From the NCBI RefSeq assembly GCF_030052815.1, contig NC_079501.1, positions 43,209,593-43,273,592 of the forward strand: a DNA stretch of 64,000 nt, read 5' to 3'. The stretch's first letter is position 1; each line of letters begins with the position of its first letter. The notes under the pieces are model-generated. The model worked only from the letters and a program-made list of their open reading frames with translations. It was not told the origin of the DNA and made no database searches. The position numbers and the translations under genes are program-made. This stretch comes from Hevea brasiliensis. Lineage: Eukaryota > Streptophyta > Magnoliopsida > Malpighiales > Euphorbiaceae. Below are positions 1-9,904 of the stretch, piece after piece.

Positions 1-1310
1 AATTACACATACACATAAACATTACTAGTTTTTACATACACTTTACACAACAATTTCATATACATATCCATCTATCCTTAATGCCACAATTCTGCCCATA
101 TCTTCATGAACACATATACTTATCCAAGAGTTCCAAGGCTGCCGAAAATGTCCCTCAACACCAAAGTGTCCTACAATTCATCAATTTCCATTCTAAATGC
201 AAAATCACCATATACATATGAAGTAATTCACTAAGTTATTAAATCACCATAACCAACATCATTTCCCATCAAATATATGCACAATTATCTCATAAAATAC
301 ATGACTACATGGCTGCCCAAAAATGGATATCTCAATAACTCTTCAACTTAAAAATTTCCTTCACAAATTCAACACCCATAACATGCACACAAAGTTTAAC
401 AAAGCTATCTTCAAAAATGCTAACTTACCTTATGGTTGGAACTTGCTAAACCTTCACCAAACTTCTTGATTTTAGTATCAAACCCTTCCTTGTGATGTGT
501 AGACAATTTTTCATGAAGCTACTTAAGTGATTGGAGTTGAAATGGAAGGATTAGATGAAGCTTGATGAAAACGCCAATGGAGGTTTCCTCTCACCTTCAA
601 TTCGGCTAGGTTAATGAAATGAGGAAGATGAACTTTTCTGATGGTGTAATGGAAGTACACCTGCCCCACTATGTGTGTATTTTATTCACTAATGGTCCAC
701 TCACACCATTTAACAATATAATAAGCTTAAATGTGTTATTTACACATTTTTCACTCCATTTTTGGCTATTTGTATTAGGTATCACTAAACTAATTTTTCA
801 TTTTATTTTCTAAGTGTAGTATTATTTATTTTTAATGGACATTTAGGTCAAAAGACACTTCGGGATGTCAAATGACTATAATGCCCCTGTTCGGGTTGCA
901 TTCCCGATTTTTCGGTAACACCGGGTTTTGTCTGTTTCTCGATTTCTCACTTTTCTTTGTACTAATTATTTAATTTTTCTTTGATCTTTCTAATGATATT
1001 TATTCTTCAATAAGGGTCTATTTAAGTCCTAAAAATGTTTTCCAGGGTTCCCCGGAGTCCAGGGCTAGTCAACGGTCCACGCCGTGACTTCCCGGTGCGG
1101 TCACCCATCGCTAGGGTTCCCGGCTCGCTTAACTTGGTTACATTTCTTTGCTATTATTTTTCCTTTGTTTTTCTTGTACTTTCTTTTCTTATATTTCATT
1201 ATTTTATGTCTCCTCACTCATATTGAAGTGTAGTTCTAGGCATCCTAGCTGTCCGAATAGCACTGGTCACCGGAACAGCAGAACGCACTACCGAACTTAG
1301 GGGTGTTACA
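1..1310 (-). repeat. G-type chromovirus LTR fragment (G')
   Basis: This is the first 1.3 kb of a long gypsy LTR in reverse orientation. It ends at 1301-1310 in gggtgttaca, the complement of the LTR start TGTAACACCC. The complement next shows the blocks found at the start of the G LTRs at 36856 and 49236 (TTCGGTAGTGCGTTCT, then GTGACCAGTG and CGGACAGCTAG). The shared AGCGATGGGT module lies near 1100-1135. The rest of the element is beyond the left edge, so a solo LTR and a full element cannot be told apart. No gene is seen; short open frames here match no protein. The next bases CCCTA (1311-1315) would be the target duplication. Confidence 0.8.
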
Positions 1311-2465
1311 CCCTAAGGGTCCAAAACCCTAGTTCATAACTTTGCTCCATTCATGAATTTAAAGTATAGCATTAACACCTACTCACTTAGATTGACTTGC
1401 ATGCATAATTTATTGAAGTGAAACATATCATTTTCCCCTAACCCTCATAGCTGCCGAATTGTTTGTCCCTTCATAACTTATCATTTTCTTTAACTTTTCA
1501 TGGAATTTACACTCATCTCAACTTAATTTCAAAGCTTAAAGAAGCAAGGAAAGGGAAACAAGTACTAACCTCACTTGTCCAATTTTCTTGAATTTCCAAG
1601 CTTGATTTTCCTTCACTTTTCTTCAATTTTCTTCCTCCCAACTTCTTGTTGAGGTTCAATTTAAAGGTTTCTACAAATTTTAGAAATAATTTATGGGGAA
1701 ATTTTAGAGTTACCAAAGCTTGAATTTGAGCTCAAATGGAGGAATTAGAATGAAGAGAGAGAAAAGAGATGAACGACAATTTAGAAGAAGAAGATGACCA
1801 CTTTGTTTTTTTTATTTTATGTTTATTTCTCTCCTTTTTGACTTAGTAAAAAATAATTTAAATAGAAAAATATTTATGAGGTATGCATGATGTCATCAAT
1901 GTGATGTCATTACCATTTTAACTTTCCTTTTTCTTTTTTTCTTTTTTTTTTGTATTTTTCTATTAGTTCTTTAATTTAATTTTTGATTCTGAAATTTTCT
2001 TTTCTCCGATTTTATTTGACAGTTAGGTCAGGAGTCAGCTCTCGGGGTCAATTGCCCCTCGCCGATTCATCCCGGTTTGCAAATAATTCAATATTTCTTC
2101 CGGCTCTCTGACCTAATTATTTGACTGACTTAACAGTTCTTTTTCATGATTTTCTCTTTTTCACTGTGTTTATAATAGTCCTAAGGATCACAGCGTCACA
2201 TTTTACTATTCGAAATTTGAGTTTATAATGACTTCGCAGTCCTTCCCGAGAAGGTCACCCATCGTTGTAACTCTCCGCTCGTTTAACTTCTTATGTTCTG
2301 TTTTTTTTTTTTTATTTATACTTAACTAATTGAACATTACTAATTATTTGTGTTTATGGCTTATCTAGTTGTCATAAGTGTGGTTCTAATCCCCTTAATT
2401 ATCCGGACCGACACCGGTCACCGGAACAGTGAAATATACCAGGCTATACAAACGGGGGTGTTACA
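1311..2465 (-). repeat. D-type chromovirus LTR fragment (D')
   Basis: Reverse-oriented LTR segment that aligns along its length with 12286-13421, the corresponding end of the D LTR. Shared landmarks are ggtccaaaaccctaactt at the left, a T-rich block, gtcaggagtcagctc, the tcacccatcgttgtgactctcgg module, accggtcaccggaa, and the terminal gggtgttaca ending at 2465. G' interrupts it on the left. On the right it abuts copia A directly, so it is read as an LTR of an element inserted into copia A, with AGACA (2466-2470) the expected target duplication. The left copy of that duplication is outside the window. Confidence 0.75.
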
Positions 2466-3660
2466 AGACAGATTTGCTCCTTCAGTCCCTTCTTGAGTCT
2501 TTTGGGAATTTTGTGACAAATTTCCATATGACTCAACAGGAATGCACCTTAGCTGGTTTACTCAACATACTGGTTATTGCCCAAAAGAATATGCCAGGTA
2601 ATAAAGGAAAAGAGGTAGCTTTGATTGCATCTTCTTCTACTGGAAAGTCCAACAAGAAGATGGGCAATAAGAAAAAGAAACCTCATATTCCTGTTCCTTC
2701 TAAGAAAATAGCTAAAAAGAAAGGGAAGACTAAAGCTAAAGGAGGCAAAGGAAAGTGTTTCCACTGCCAGAAAGATGGGCACTGGAAAAGGAACTGCACA
2801 AAGTATCTTGCTTCTCTGAAGGACAAGAAGGATACACCTTCGAAAGGTATGTCCACATCTTGTTATTTAGATTCTTATGATACTCATAGTTCATCTACAG
2901 CTTGGGTTTTAGATACTGGTGCCAGTTCTCACATTTCTAATGATATGCAGGAACTAGCAAGTAGCAGAAGCTTGCGTTTTCAAGATGTTAGAGTCCGGAT
3001 TGGCAATGGCTCAATTGTTGAAGCTTTAGCCATAGGATCTAAATCTTTTTACATGTTTGGACATGTTTTGTGTTTGGATAATATTTTATATGTACCTGAT
3101 ACTTTTAAGAACATCATTTCTATATCTAGTTTGACTAGAAATGGCTATGAATTTCAGTTCACAGATGATGTTTGCAATATTTATTTTGGAAATAAATATG
3201 TTGGTTCGAGTTATATGAATGATGGTCTTTATTATTTGGATAATAATGACAAACACAAATTGAATGCAAGTGATCTAAAAGAATGCAATGCCATGGTGAA
3301 AACCAACTCAAGTTCAGAATATATTTGGCACTTAAGGTTATATCATGTTACAGAAGATAGGATTGCAAAATTGGAGAAAATGGGGATTTTATCTTCATTG
3401 GGCTCTGAGCCTATTCCTACTTGTGAATCTTGCCTTCAGGGCAAAATGACTAGATCACCCTTTGTTGGACAAGGGCTACGAGCTGAAAATATTTTCGAGC
3501 TAATACATAGTGATGTATGTGGTCCATTTAAGGAAATGGCTAGAGGCGGTTTTCATTATTTTATTACCTTTACTGATGATAAATCAAGGTTCGGGTATTT
3601 GTATTTGATGAAATACAAACAGAATCCTTTGAAAAGTTCAAAGAATTTAAATCTGAAGTA
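2466..3660 (+). pseudogene. copia A gag C-term, protease and integrase start
   Basis: In the usual copia order this holds the C-terminal part of gag with a lysine-rich stretch and an intact zinc knuckle CFHCQKDGHWKRNC (about 2757-2800); the aspartic protease motif WVLDTGASSHIS (about 2904-2940), with catalytic DTG kept; the gag-pre-integrase segment; and the HHCC zinc site with CESCLQGK; then the first catalytic integrase Asp in ELIHSDVCGPF (about 3500). The frame is open through the D' junction, but an ATG at 2429 lies in the D' LTR and is not the gag start. One base is missing near 3620 (compare C near 60882), shifting the frame and ending the reading at 3659-3661. Processing would have released gag, protease and integrase in the particle. 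Confidence 0.85.
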
Positions 3661-4002
3661 GAAAATCAAACAGGAAAGAGTATTAAAGCTCTTCGATCAG
3701 ATCATGGAGGTGAATATTTGAGTAATGAATTTGATGAATACTTAAGAGAACATGGCATTATTTCCCAGCTGACTCCTCCAGGAACGCCACAGCTGAATGG
3801 TGTATCTGAAAGGAGAAATCGTACCCTATTGGATATGGTACATAGTATGATGAGCTATACTGATATGCCAATCTCCTTTTGGGGATTTGCATTAGAATCA
3901 GCTTTGTATGTTCTGAACAGGATTCCATCAAAATCAGTTTCTTCCACACCTTATAAGATATGGCATGGAAGAAAACCAAGTCTTAAGCATGTTAACATTT
4001 AG
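3661..4002 (+). pseudogene. copia A integrase core
   Basis: This continues the integrase core in the shifted frame: the ALRSDHGGEY strand, the QLTPPGTPQLNGVSERRNRT block with the last catalytic Glu, and the WGFALESALYVLNRIPSK segment typical of Ty1/copia integrase. It ends at a TAG (4000-4002) where copy C has TGG in the KIWGC motif, a G-to-A change. The protein once joined element cDNA to chromosomal DNA; this copy is broken on both sides. Confidence 0.85.
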
Positions 4003-4584
4003 GGTTGTCCAGCTTATATCAAAAAGCTGAACAATGATAAATTGGAAACCAGATCAGAAAATGGTCGATTTGTTGGATATCCAAAAGATAGTTTTGGATA
4101 TTATTTTTATTTGCCTACTTCACAAAAGGTTGTGAAAAGTAGAGATGCCACATTTCTTGAACAACAGTTTGTTCGAGAAAGAGGCAAAGGAAGGCAAATA
4201 GAGTTGGAATTGGAGAATTCTGACCAATCAACATATCAGATGGATATAGATCCATCTAATCAACCTATACCCATTGATGAAACATCTACAGCTATTCCTC
4301 ATAGAACAACTAGGGTATCTCACCCACCAGTGAGATATGGTTTCCTTCATAAAGAAGAACAAGAGTTGTCTACTCATGAAGAAGTAGATCATGGAGATGA
4401 TCCACTCACCTATGAAGAAGCTATATCAGATATAAACTCTTTAAAATGGATTGATGCTATGAAATCCGAGATTAATTCCATGTATAAGAATCAAGTTTGG
4501 GTTCTTGTTGACCCACTGGAAGGTATTATACCTATAGGGAAAAATGGGTTTTCAAGAAGAAAATTGGTTCTGATGGAAAGGTAG
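4003..4584 (+). pseudogene. copia A integrase C-term and RT start
   Basis: After the stop, the same frame continues with GRFVGYPKDSFGYYFYLPTS, the variable acidic linker (MDIDPSNQPIPIDETST), the HPPVRYGF block and the start of reverse transcriptase (EAISDINSLKWIDAMKSEI, then QVWVLVD). A lost base near 4540 shifts the frame (kept copy: gggaacaaatgggttt; here: gggaaaaatgggttt), so the read ends at 4584 outside the true frame. About 20 bases are also missing near 4650 relative to C, between the DYEE and LKSIRILLA motifs. Confidence 0.8.
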
Positions 4585-4632
4585 AGACCTATAAGGCAAG
4601 GCTAGTAGCGAAAGGGTTTCTCCAAAGACAAG

Positions 4633-5547
4633 GTATCGACTATGAGGAAACTTAAATCAATTAGGATTCTATTAGCAATAGCTGCATACTATGATTATGA
4701 GATTTGGCAGATGGATGTCAAAACAGCTTTTCTTAGTGGATACATTGAAGAAAACATTTTTATGAAACAACCTAGGGGTTTTGAATCCCAAGATGGTTCC
4801 AAGGTATGCAAGCTAAAGCGATCCATTTATGGGTTGAAGCAAGCTTCGAGGAGTTGGAACATCCATTTTGATGAAGCCATTAAATCCTTTGGTTTTATCA
4901 AAAATGAGGATGAGCCATGTGTATATAAGAAGGTTAGTGACAGTGCTATCACTTTCCTTGTCTTATATGTGGATGACATACAGTTGATGGGTAATGACAT
5001 AGGTATGTTGACAACTGTAAAGATATGGTTGTCAAATACATTCTCTATGAAAGACATAGGGGAGGCAACCTATATTCTTGGGATTCACATCTATAGAGAT
5101 AGAGCCAAAAGAATAATTGGTTTATCCCAAAGTCTATACTTGGAAAAGGTGTTAAAGAGGTTTAACATGCTTGATTCCAAGAGAGGATTGTTACCAGTGA
5201 GACATGGTATCCATCTTTCTAAAAAGATGTCTCCAAAGACACCTGAAGAAAGAGATAAGATGGTCAGGATTCCATATGTTTCTGCTATTGGAAGTTTAAC
5301 GTATGCAATATTGTGTACTAGGCCGAATATTGCATATGCTGTTAGTTTGACTAGTAGGTATCAATCCAATCCAGGTTTGGAACACTGGATAGCTGTCAAG
5401 AATATCCTTAAGTACTTGAGAAAAACTAAGGATTTATTCTTGATATATGGAGGTGGAGACTTGCAATTTGATTGTTATACTGATTCTGATTTCCAATCAG
5501 ATATCAATGATAGAAAGTCTATATCTGGATATGTGTTCATTTTGTAA
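4633..5547 (+). pseudogene. copia A reverse transcriptase
   Basis: Long open segment of Ty1/copia reverse transcriptase. Motifs in order: [37 protein letters not shown] (first catalytic Asp), YGLKQASRSWN, the active-site YVDDIQLMG (about 4967-4995), then the connection segment and the first RNase H acid in YTDSDFQSDINDRKS. It polymerises cDNA from the element RNA in the particle. An extra T near 5543 (tttgtaatgg preceded by cattt) pushes the frame out at the end of GYVF. The ATG at 4642 is internal, not a gene start. Confidence 0.85.
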
Positions 5548-5911
5548 TGGAGGTGCAGTCAGTTGGAAGAGTTCCAAACAGAGCACGACTGCAGATTCCA
5601 CTACAGAGGCTGAGTATATTCTTTGCATCGAGATCTTTGCAAAGGAAGCTGTTTGGATAAAGAAGTTCGTGATAGAACTTGCAGTAGTTCCTTCCATTGA
5701 TTCAGTAGTTCCACTACACTGTGACAACAATGGAGCATTCATACAGGCTAAGGAACTAAGGTCTCACCAAAAATCCAAACACATAGAAAGGCGCTACCAC
5801 GTTATCAGAGAAATAGTTGGGCGAGGCGATGTAGCCATGCAGAAAATAGCATCAGCTAAAAATCCAGGTGATCCATTCACTAAGCCTATGTCACAGACTC
5901 AGCTAGGCTGA
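5548..5911 (+). pseudogene. copia A RNase H
   Basis: This continues RNase H in the next frame: SWKSSKQSTTADSTTEAEY with a catalytic Glu, HCDNNGAFIQAKELRSHQ with the following Asp, HIERRYHVIRE, and FTKPMSQTQL near the C-terminus. The reading stops at 5909-5911, whereas B reads on for about 20 codons to a tail ending in NEWL. RNase H removes the RNA strand during cDNA synthesis. The open frame that begins at 5447 overlaps the previous segment out of register. Confidence 0.8.
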
Positions 5912-5960
5912 CATCTTGAGAAGATAGGTCTAAGATATTGTAATAAATGGCTCTAGTGCT

Positions 5961-5970
5961 AGTGGGAGAT
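5961..5970 (+). other. polypurine tract, copia A
   Basis: AGTGGGAGAT directly precedes the 3' LTR start TGTTAGTAG, the standard position of the plus-strand primer. The same ten bases sit before the 3' LTRs of B and C. Confidence 0.85.
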
Positions 5971-7301
5971 TGTTAGTAGTATGCCCTAGAGCATATCATT
6001 TAGCATGTATCTTGTACATATTTTTATTAATAAAAGGCTTTTCCACTTTTCCATTTACATAATATATTTATGTGTAATAGAAAAGGTCCATTGATATTTT
6101 GTTAGAAATATTATTCTTAAGTTGTTAAGAATATGAGTGACATTATTTCTAGCACAAAGTATCATAAATAGGTTTACAATCGAGGATACTTCATAATAAG
6201 GACATGACTTATCCAGAAAGATTGTATTCATGTTTGTTCCCAAGTTATTTATATGAGATATAAATAAGATGGAATGGTGAGTCTCATGCCATATGACAAA
6301 TATGATAGGTACTTATAAATGATAAGTAGGTTGAACCAGTGACACTTATGACAAGCACATGGAGTTTACTCTTGTCAGTGTTTTGTCATAAATCATATCA
6401 GTGCATATAATCTTTACACCTGAGATAGCACAGTTATCTTGTATATAGGTAGTTTGAGTTTGATACTGCTTTCATACTTGTACTGTGTATGGGTATATGG
6501 GCATGTGTTGGGTCCTACTAGTTATATATGGAGGTAGGTGTTAATCAAGATGGAATCTGTTCCTCTAAGTAAATAGAGATAAAATCCTATGTTCATTTAA
6601 TTGTTCTTGATGTTTCAAGTTCCTAGCCAGGACAGATAGATTTAATTAGAAAAGAGTTTCTGATGAGAAAATCTTTTTAATCAAGAACTGGAATTAAAAG
6701 AGAACATAATATTCATAACAAATGGAGTTTGACATAAACCATGACTGCAGCTTGAGTTGGGATTTTATAATAGAGAGATTCTAGTGTACAGTAACATATG
6801 ATTATAGGTTCATTTAAGGTAAACCTTATTACTAATTGGGTGGCCATGGCATGCTATGCTAGGTGTTAACCATGGTCTATGAGCTGCATAAAATGATTTA
6901 GAGAAATCATTTATAGTAAGAAAGAGTTCTGATGGTATTAAAAGTTGATATCATATCTCATTGCTAATTAATGATGAGCCTAGTAAGTCACACACATACA
7001 TAAATTATCTACTAATCAAATATGATTTAATCAATTGATTAATTAAATAGGTTTGGTTTGCAATTAGATTGCAAAGTCCCTAGCATGACTTGCAACCAAA
7101 TCTAGATTATTGGATGTATAGTATAAGTTAAATTTATATTTAAAGTGTTTAAATATGAGTTTAATTAATGAGAAATTAATTAATAGAGATTAATTAATTA
7201 ATTTATATTTTATATAAATTAATTAGAAGAAGAGAAATAATTATTTTGGGTTAAGAACTCAAAATTAAGACACAGAGGCATTTTGGTCATTTCGCAGTGT
7301 G

Positions 7302-7497
7302 ACACGTGGCACCATGAGATGGTGACACATGGGATTACACATAAGCTTGCCAAATATCTTTTAATCATGTAAGATGATTAAAATTAAGATTAAATATAGG
7401 TTTGACACTTGGCACAATGTGATTGGGTCACTTAAACCTAGAGCTAATCAAAGGGTGACATGTGGCAAGGGTTTAATGTGTTAACCTAGCTATATAA
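7302..7497 (+). promoter_or_regulatory. copia LTR promoter region (G-box/ABRE and TATA)
   Basis: ACACGTGGC at 7302-7310 combines a CACGTG G-box with the ACGTGGC ABRE core. A TATATAA box follows at 7491-7497, about 190 bases downstream, just before the CT-rich stretch expected at the transcript start. Both elements recur at the same spacing in the B LTRs; in C the TATA box is altered. The promoter role is inferred from motif and position. Confidence 0.6.
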
Positions 7498-7591
7498 GTA
7501 TTGTTATGAGAAAAATAAAAGACAACCAGCAGCCACACTCCTTTGTCACACCATTTTGAATCTCTCCCTCTCTTCCTCTTCATCTCTCATC

Positions 7592-7653
7592 AATTCAAAG
7601 AGATTAGCCATCAATCTCTTGAATTAAAAAATACAAGAAATTATTTCTAGTGT
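7592..7653 (+). other. tandem stem-loops in copia A LTR
   Basis: Stem I pairs 7592-7605 (AATTCAAAGAGATT) with 7613-7625 (AATCTCTTGAATT) round a 7-base loop with one bulged A. Stem II pairs 7631-7640 with 7644-7653 and has one mismatch and one wobble in this copy. They lie about 100 bases after the TATA box, so they would be in the 5' end of the transcript. Also found in B and C. Confidence 0.6.
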
Positions 7654-8063
7654 CCTGTTTACATCTCTAATCTTTTAAAAGGCAGAACTTAATTTTCTAA
7701 TTAATAGAAAAAGCTTTAAAAACTATTCAAGGGCTGCCATAGGTGTTCTTGGTGTGGACAAGCTAGAGAGACAACATTTGGTGTCTTGAAGACAAATCTC
7801 AAAGGCGCAAATACACTGCAGTGCATTAAGAGGTTAGTATAATCGTTATTGATTTAATCTAGGGTTCTGAAATTAATCTGATTAATTTTAAAATCTTAAA
7901 TGGCAAATATAGATCCAAAAACATATTAAAAGAGTTTAATATGTTGTTTATCATTGAAATCAAATAGATAAAAATAAATCTTGCATGATGCATGTGACCC
8001 TAGGTGAAATTTTTTTTGAATTCAATGGTATAAACTTGTAGTTTTTATGCTTCCGTTCTTTCA

Positions 8064-8817
8064 GTTTCAAGGTGATTTGGTGGGTGGTTCCAAGCTTACC
8101 TTAAGCTTTCATGGAGGTTGGGTTGGGGAAATGGGTTACGGCTGGACTGTTGAGGAAGAAAGGAGCATATTGCTTTTCCAATTTTTGGTCTCATTTATCC
8201 TCTTTTATTAGTTAATTAAGTGGTTATCTAATTGGGATTGGTGGGTTAGTGTTTAATGACATCATATGATGTCATAATTAGCATTTTCTTTCATTTTCTT
8301 TTCTTCTCTTCTCTACTCATTTTCAATTTAATTTTTAGCAATAGTTATTCACATTTTATATCATAATAATCATTTACTTAACTGGACAAGTCGGCCAAAA
8401 ATCACCTCTAAAGGCGAAATGACCAAAATGCCCTCCGTTTGGCTTAACAGACTAAAATTGTCTGTACTGATTGAAAAATTTTTCTAAGTATTTTCTTGGC
8501 ATTATAATGCCATAGAATCCTCAATGACTCTTCTCTGGAGTCTGAAAAATTATTTTATGAATTTTTTCCCTAGTCTAGGGCTCCTAGTTGTGAGAACCGC
8601 AACTTCCCACTAGATTACCCATCGCTAGGGCACCGGCTCATTTAACTTGGTTGTATTTTATTTCTAAAATTTTTTCTAAATTTTTCTTATTAATATTTGA
8701 GTTAATTATGGTTCCTCACTTTAGTTTAAATATTTTTTCGAATGTTCTAGCTGTCCACACTGACACTGGTCACCAGAATAGTAGAATGTACGGAGTTGCT
8801 ACAAGGAGGGTGTTATA
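8064..8817 (-). repeat. chromovirus E 3' LTR, remaining part
   Basis: 754 bases that match 35205-35958 of the E 5' LTR base for base in length. It ends gggtgttata (8808-8817), one substitution from the canonical terminus. The TTAAATGAGCCG...TAGCGATGGGT...GGGAAGTTGCGG module (reverse strand) lies at about 8605-8660. Copia A cuts off the remainder. Confidence 0.85.
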
Positions 8818-8830
8818 ACTCTTCCCCTCT
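8818..8830 (-). other. polypurine tract, chromovirus E
   Basis: On the minus strand AGAGGGGAAGAGT lies directly before the 3' LTR, the expected plus-strand primer. This fixes the orientation of E. Confidence 0.75.
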
Positions 8831-9110
8831 AATTTAAATTTCGTCCTTGAAATTTACCTGATGCAAACAGTTGAGGGAACTGTTGCCTCATCATCTCTTC
8901 ACTTTCCCAAGTTGCCTCCTCAGTGTTGTGGTGCCTCCAAAGCACTTTCACTAGTGGAATCTGCTTATTCCTCAACTCTTTCACTTCCTGAGCCAAGATC
9001 CGTATGGGTTCTTCTTCATATGTCAAATCCAGTTGTACTTCAATTTCTCCCATAGAGATGACATGTGAAGGATTTAAGCGGTATCTTTTTAGTATAGACA
9101 CGTGGAACAC
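8829..9110 (-). pseudogene. chromovirus E integrase C-term with chromodomain
   Basis: 94-codon open segment starting in MFHVSILKRYRLNPSHV, then EEPIRILAQEVKELRNKQI and VKVLWRHHNTEEATWE, ending near QFPQLF. The VLW...EATWE block is the chromodomain hallmark of plant chromovirus integrases, which steers insertion toward marked chromatin. One base is missing just upstream (about 9125-9140), so it is out of frame with the preceding segment. Confidence 0.85.
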
Positions 9111-9589
9111 ATTGTGGATCTTGTCCAGCTCTGGTGGTAAAGCTAGCCTATGGCCACTAAACCTACACGTTCAATGACTTCATATGGGCCAATGAACCTA
9201 GGGCTTAACTTACCTTTTCTTTCAAACCTTAGTACCTTTTTCCATGGTGACACCTGGAGAAACACTTTATCGCCAACCGCATATTCTATTTCTCTTCTCT
9301 TCAGGTCGGCATAAGATTTTTGTCTGTCTGAGGAAACCTTCAGATTGGCTTTGATTAGCTTTACTTTCTCCTTAGTCTGTTTCACCAGGTCTGGTCTTAC
9401 CAGTTTATCTTCACCCAATTCAGTCCAGCACACTGGAGTTCTACATTTCCTCTCATACAGTGCTTCATACGGGGCCATTTGGATGCTAGCTTGGTAGCTA
9501 TTGTTGTATGCAAATTCTGCCAGTGGGAGGTATCTATCCCAACTTCCCTCAAATTCGATGACACAACTTATCAGCATATCCTTAAGGAC
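9111..9589 (-). pseudogene. chromovirus E integrase, C-terminal half of core
   Basis: Reads SCVIEFEGSWDRYLPLAEFA with the conserved Glu region of the catalytic core, NNSYQASIQMAPYEALYERKC, then the GDKVFLQVSPWK and KLSPRFIGPYEV blocks before the chromodomain. It is broken by a 1-base loss near 9130. Upstream it is separated from the rest of the core by a 75-base intron-like insert; if that insert is left out the frame continues. Confidence 0.85.
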
Positions 9590-9664
9590 CTAACATATAT
9601 TTCACGTTATTATTATCATTTCAATTCAATATTTGTATTAGTTCAATTGGTTTCAATTGTTTAC
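9590..9664 (-). other. 75-base intron-like insert in E integrase
   Basis: On the minus strand this AT-rich insert starts GTAAAC and ends TATGTTAG, follows a CAG, and contains CTAAT, which resembles a plant branch site. It has an in-frame TGA. The homologous integrases at 40020-40060 and 48430-48480 lack it, and the amino-acid alignment (VIQ before, LKDML after) resumes in frame when it is removed. Splicing is an inference; a plain insertion is the alternative. Confidence 0.5.
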
Positions 9665-9904
9665 CTGGATTACACTTTCTGATTGTCCGTCCATCTGAGG
9701 ATGGAAAGCTGTGCTGAAATGGAGTTGTGTACCCAAGGATTCATGCAACTTCTTCCAAAATCTCGATGTAAACCTTGGGTCTCAATTAGATATGATGGAA
9801 AGTGGCATTCCATGTGGTCTAACTATCTCACTGATATACAATTCTACTAACTTCTCCAGTGAGTAGCCAGTCCTAACTGGTAGAAAGTGTGCTGACTTTG
9901 TCAA
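9665..9904 (-). pseudogene. chromovirus E integrase, middle of core
   Basis: From the D insertion point the frame gives TKSAHFLPVRTGYSLEKLV, the [10 protein letters not shown] strand with the second catalytic Asp (about 9765-9785), and HPQMDGQSE, where most copies have HPQTDGQSE. It joins upstream to 19031-19393 across D. The segment handles strand transfer of the cDNA ends. Confidence 0.8.

Larger units (their letters stand above)
2466..8063 (+). mobile_element. Ty1/copia element A, 5' part missing
   Basis: The copia body runs from within gag through PR, IN, RT and RNase H to a complete 3' LTR. The 5' LTR, leader and start of gag lie beyond the D'/G' insertion off the left edge. The sequence matches B and C throughout, so the three are one family. 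Its right border at 8063/8064 returns to the LTR of E at a point equivalent to 35205, so A was inserted into the E 3' LTR and GTTTC (8064-8068) is the expected target duplication. Coding is broken by frameshifts, a deletion and stops, so the copy is inactive. Confidence 0.9.
5971..8063 (+). repeat. copia A 3' LTR
   Basis: 2,093-base LTR starting TGTTAGTAGTATGCCC and ending ...TTCTTTCA; copies B and C have 2,103-2,104 bases. It holds an AT-rich block of TTAATTAATT repeats (about 7020-7210), a G-box/ABRE-like ACACGTGGC, a TATA box and the stem-loops listed separately. No gene lies here. Two kilobases is long for a copia LTR. Confidence 0.93.

Noticed and set aside
2429..3661. Open frame with an ATG in the D' LTR running into copia A gag
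   Set aside because: The first 12 or so codons are LTR sequence; the frame is open by chance across an insertion border, not a fusion gene.
3758..3979. Minus-strand open frames inside copia integrase (also 23499-23684, 60944-61240)
   Set aside because: Antisense shadows that follow the conserved integrase codons; no independent support.
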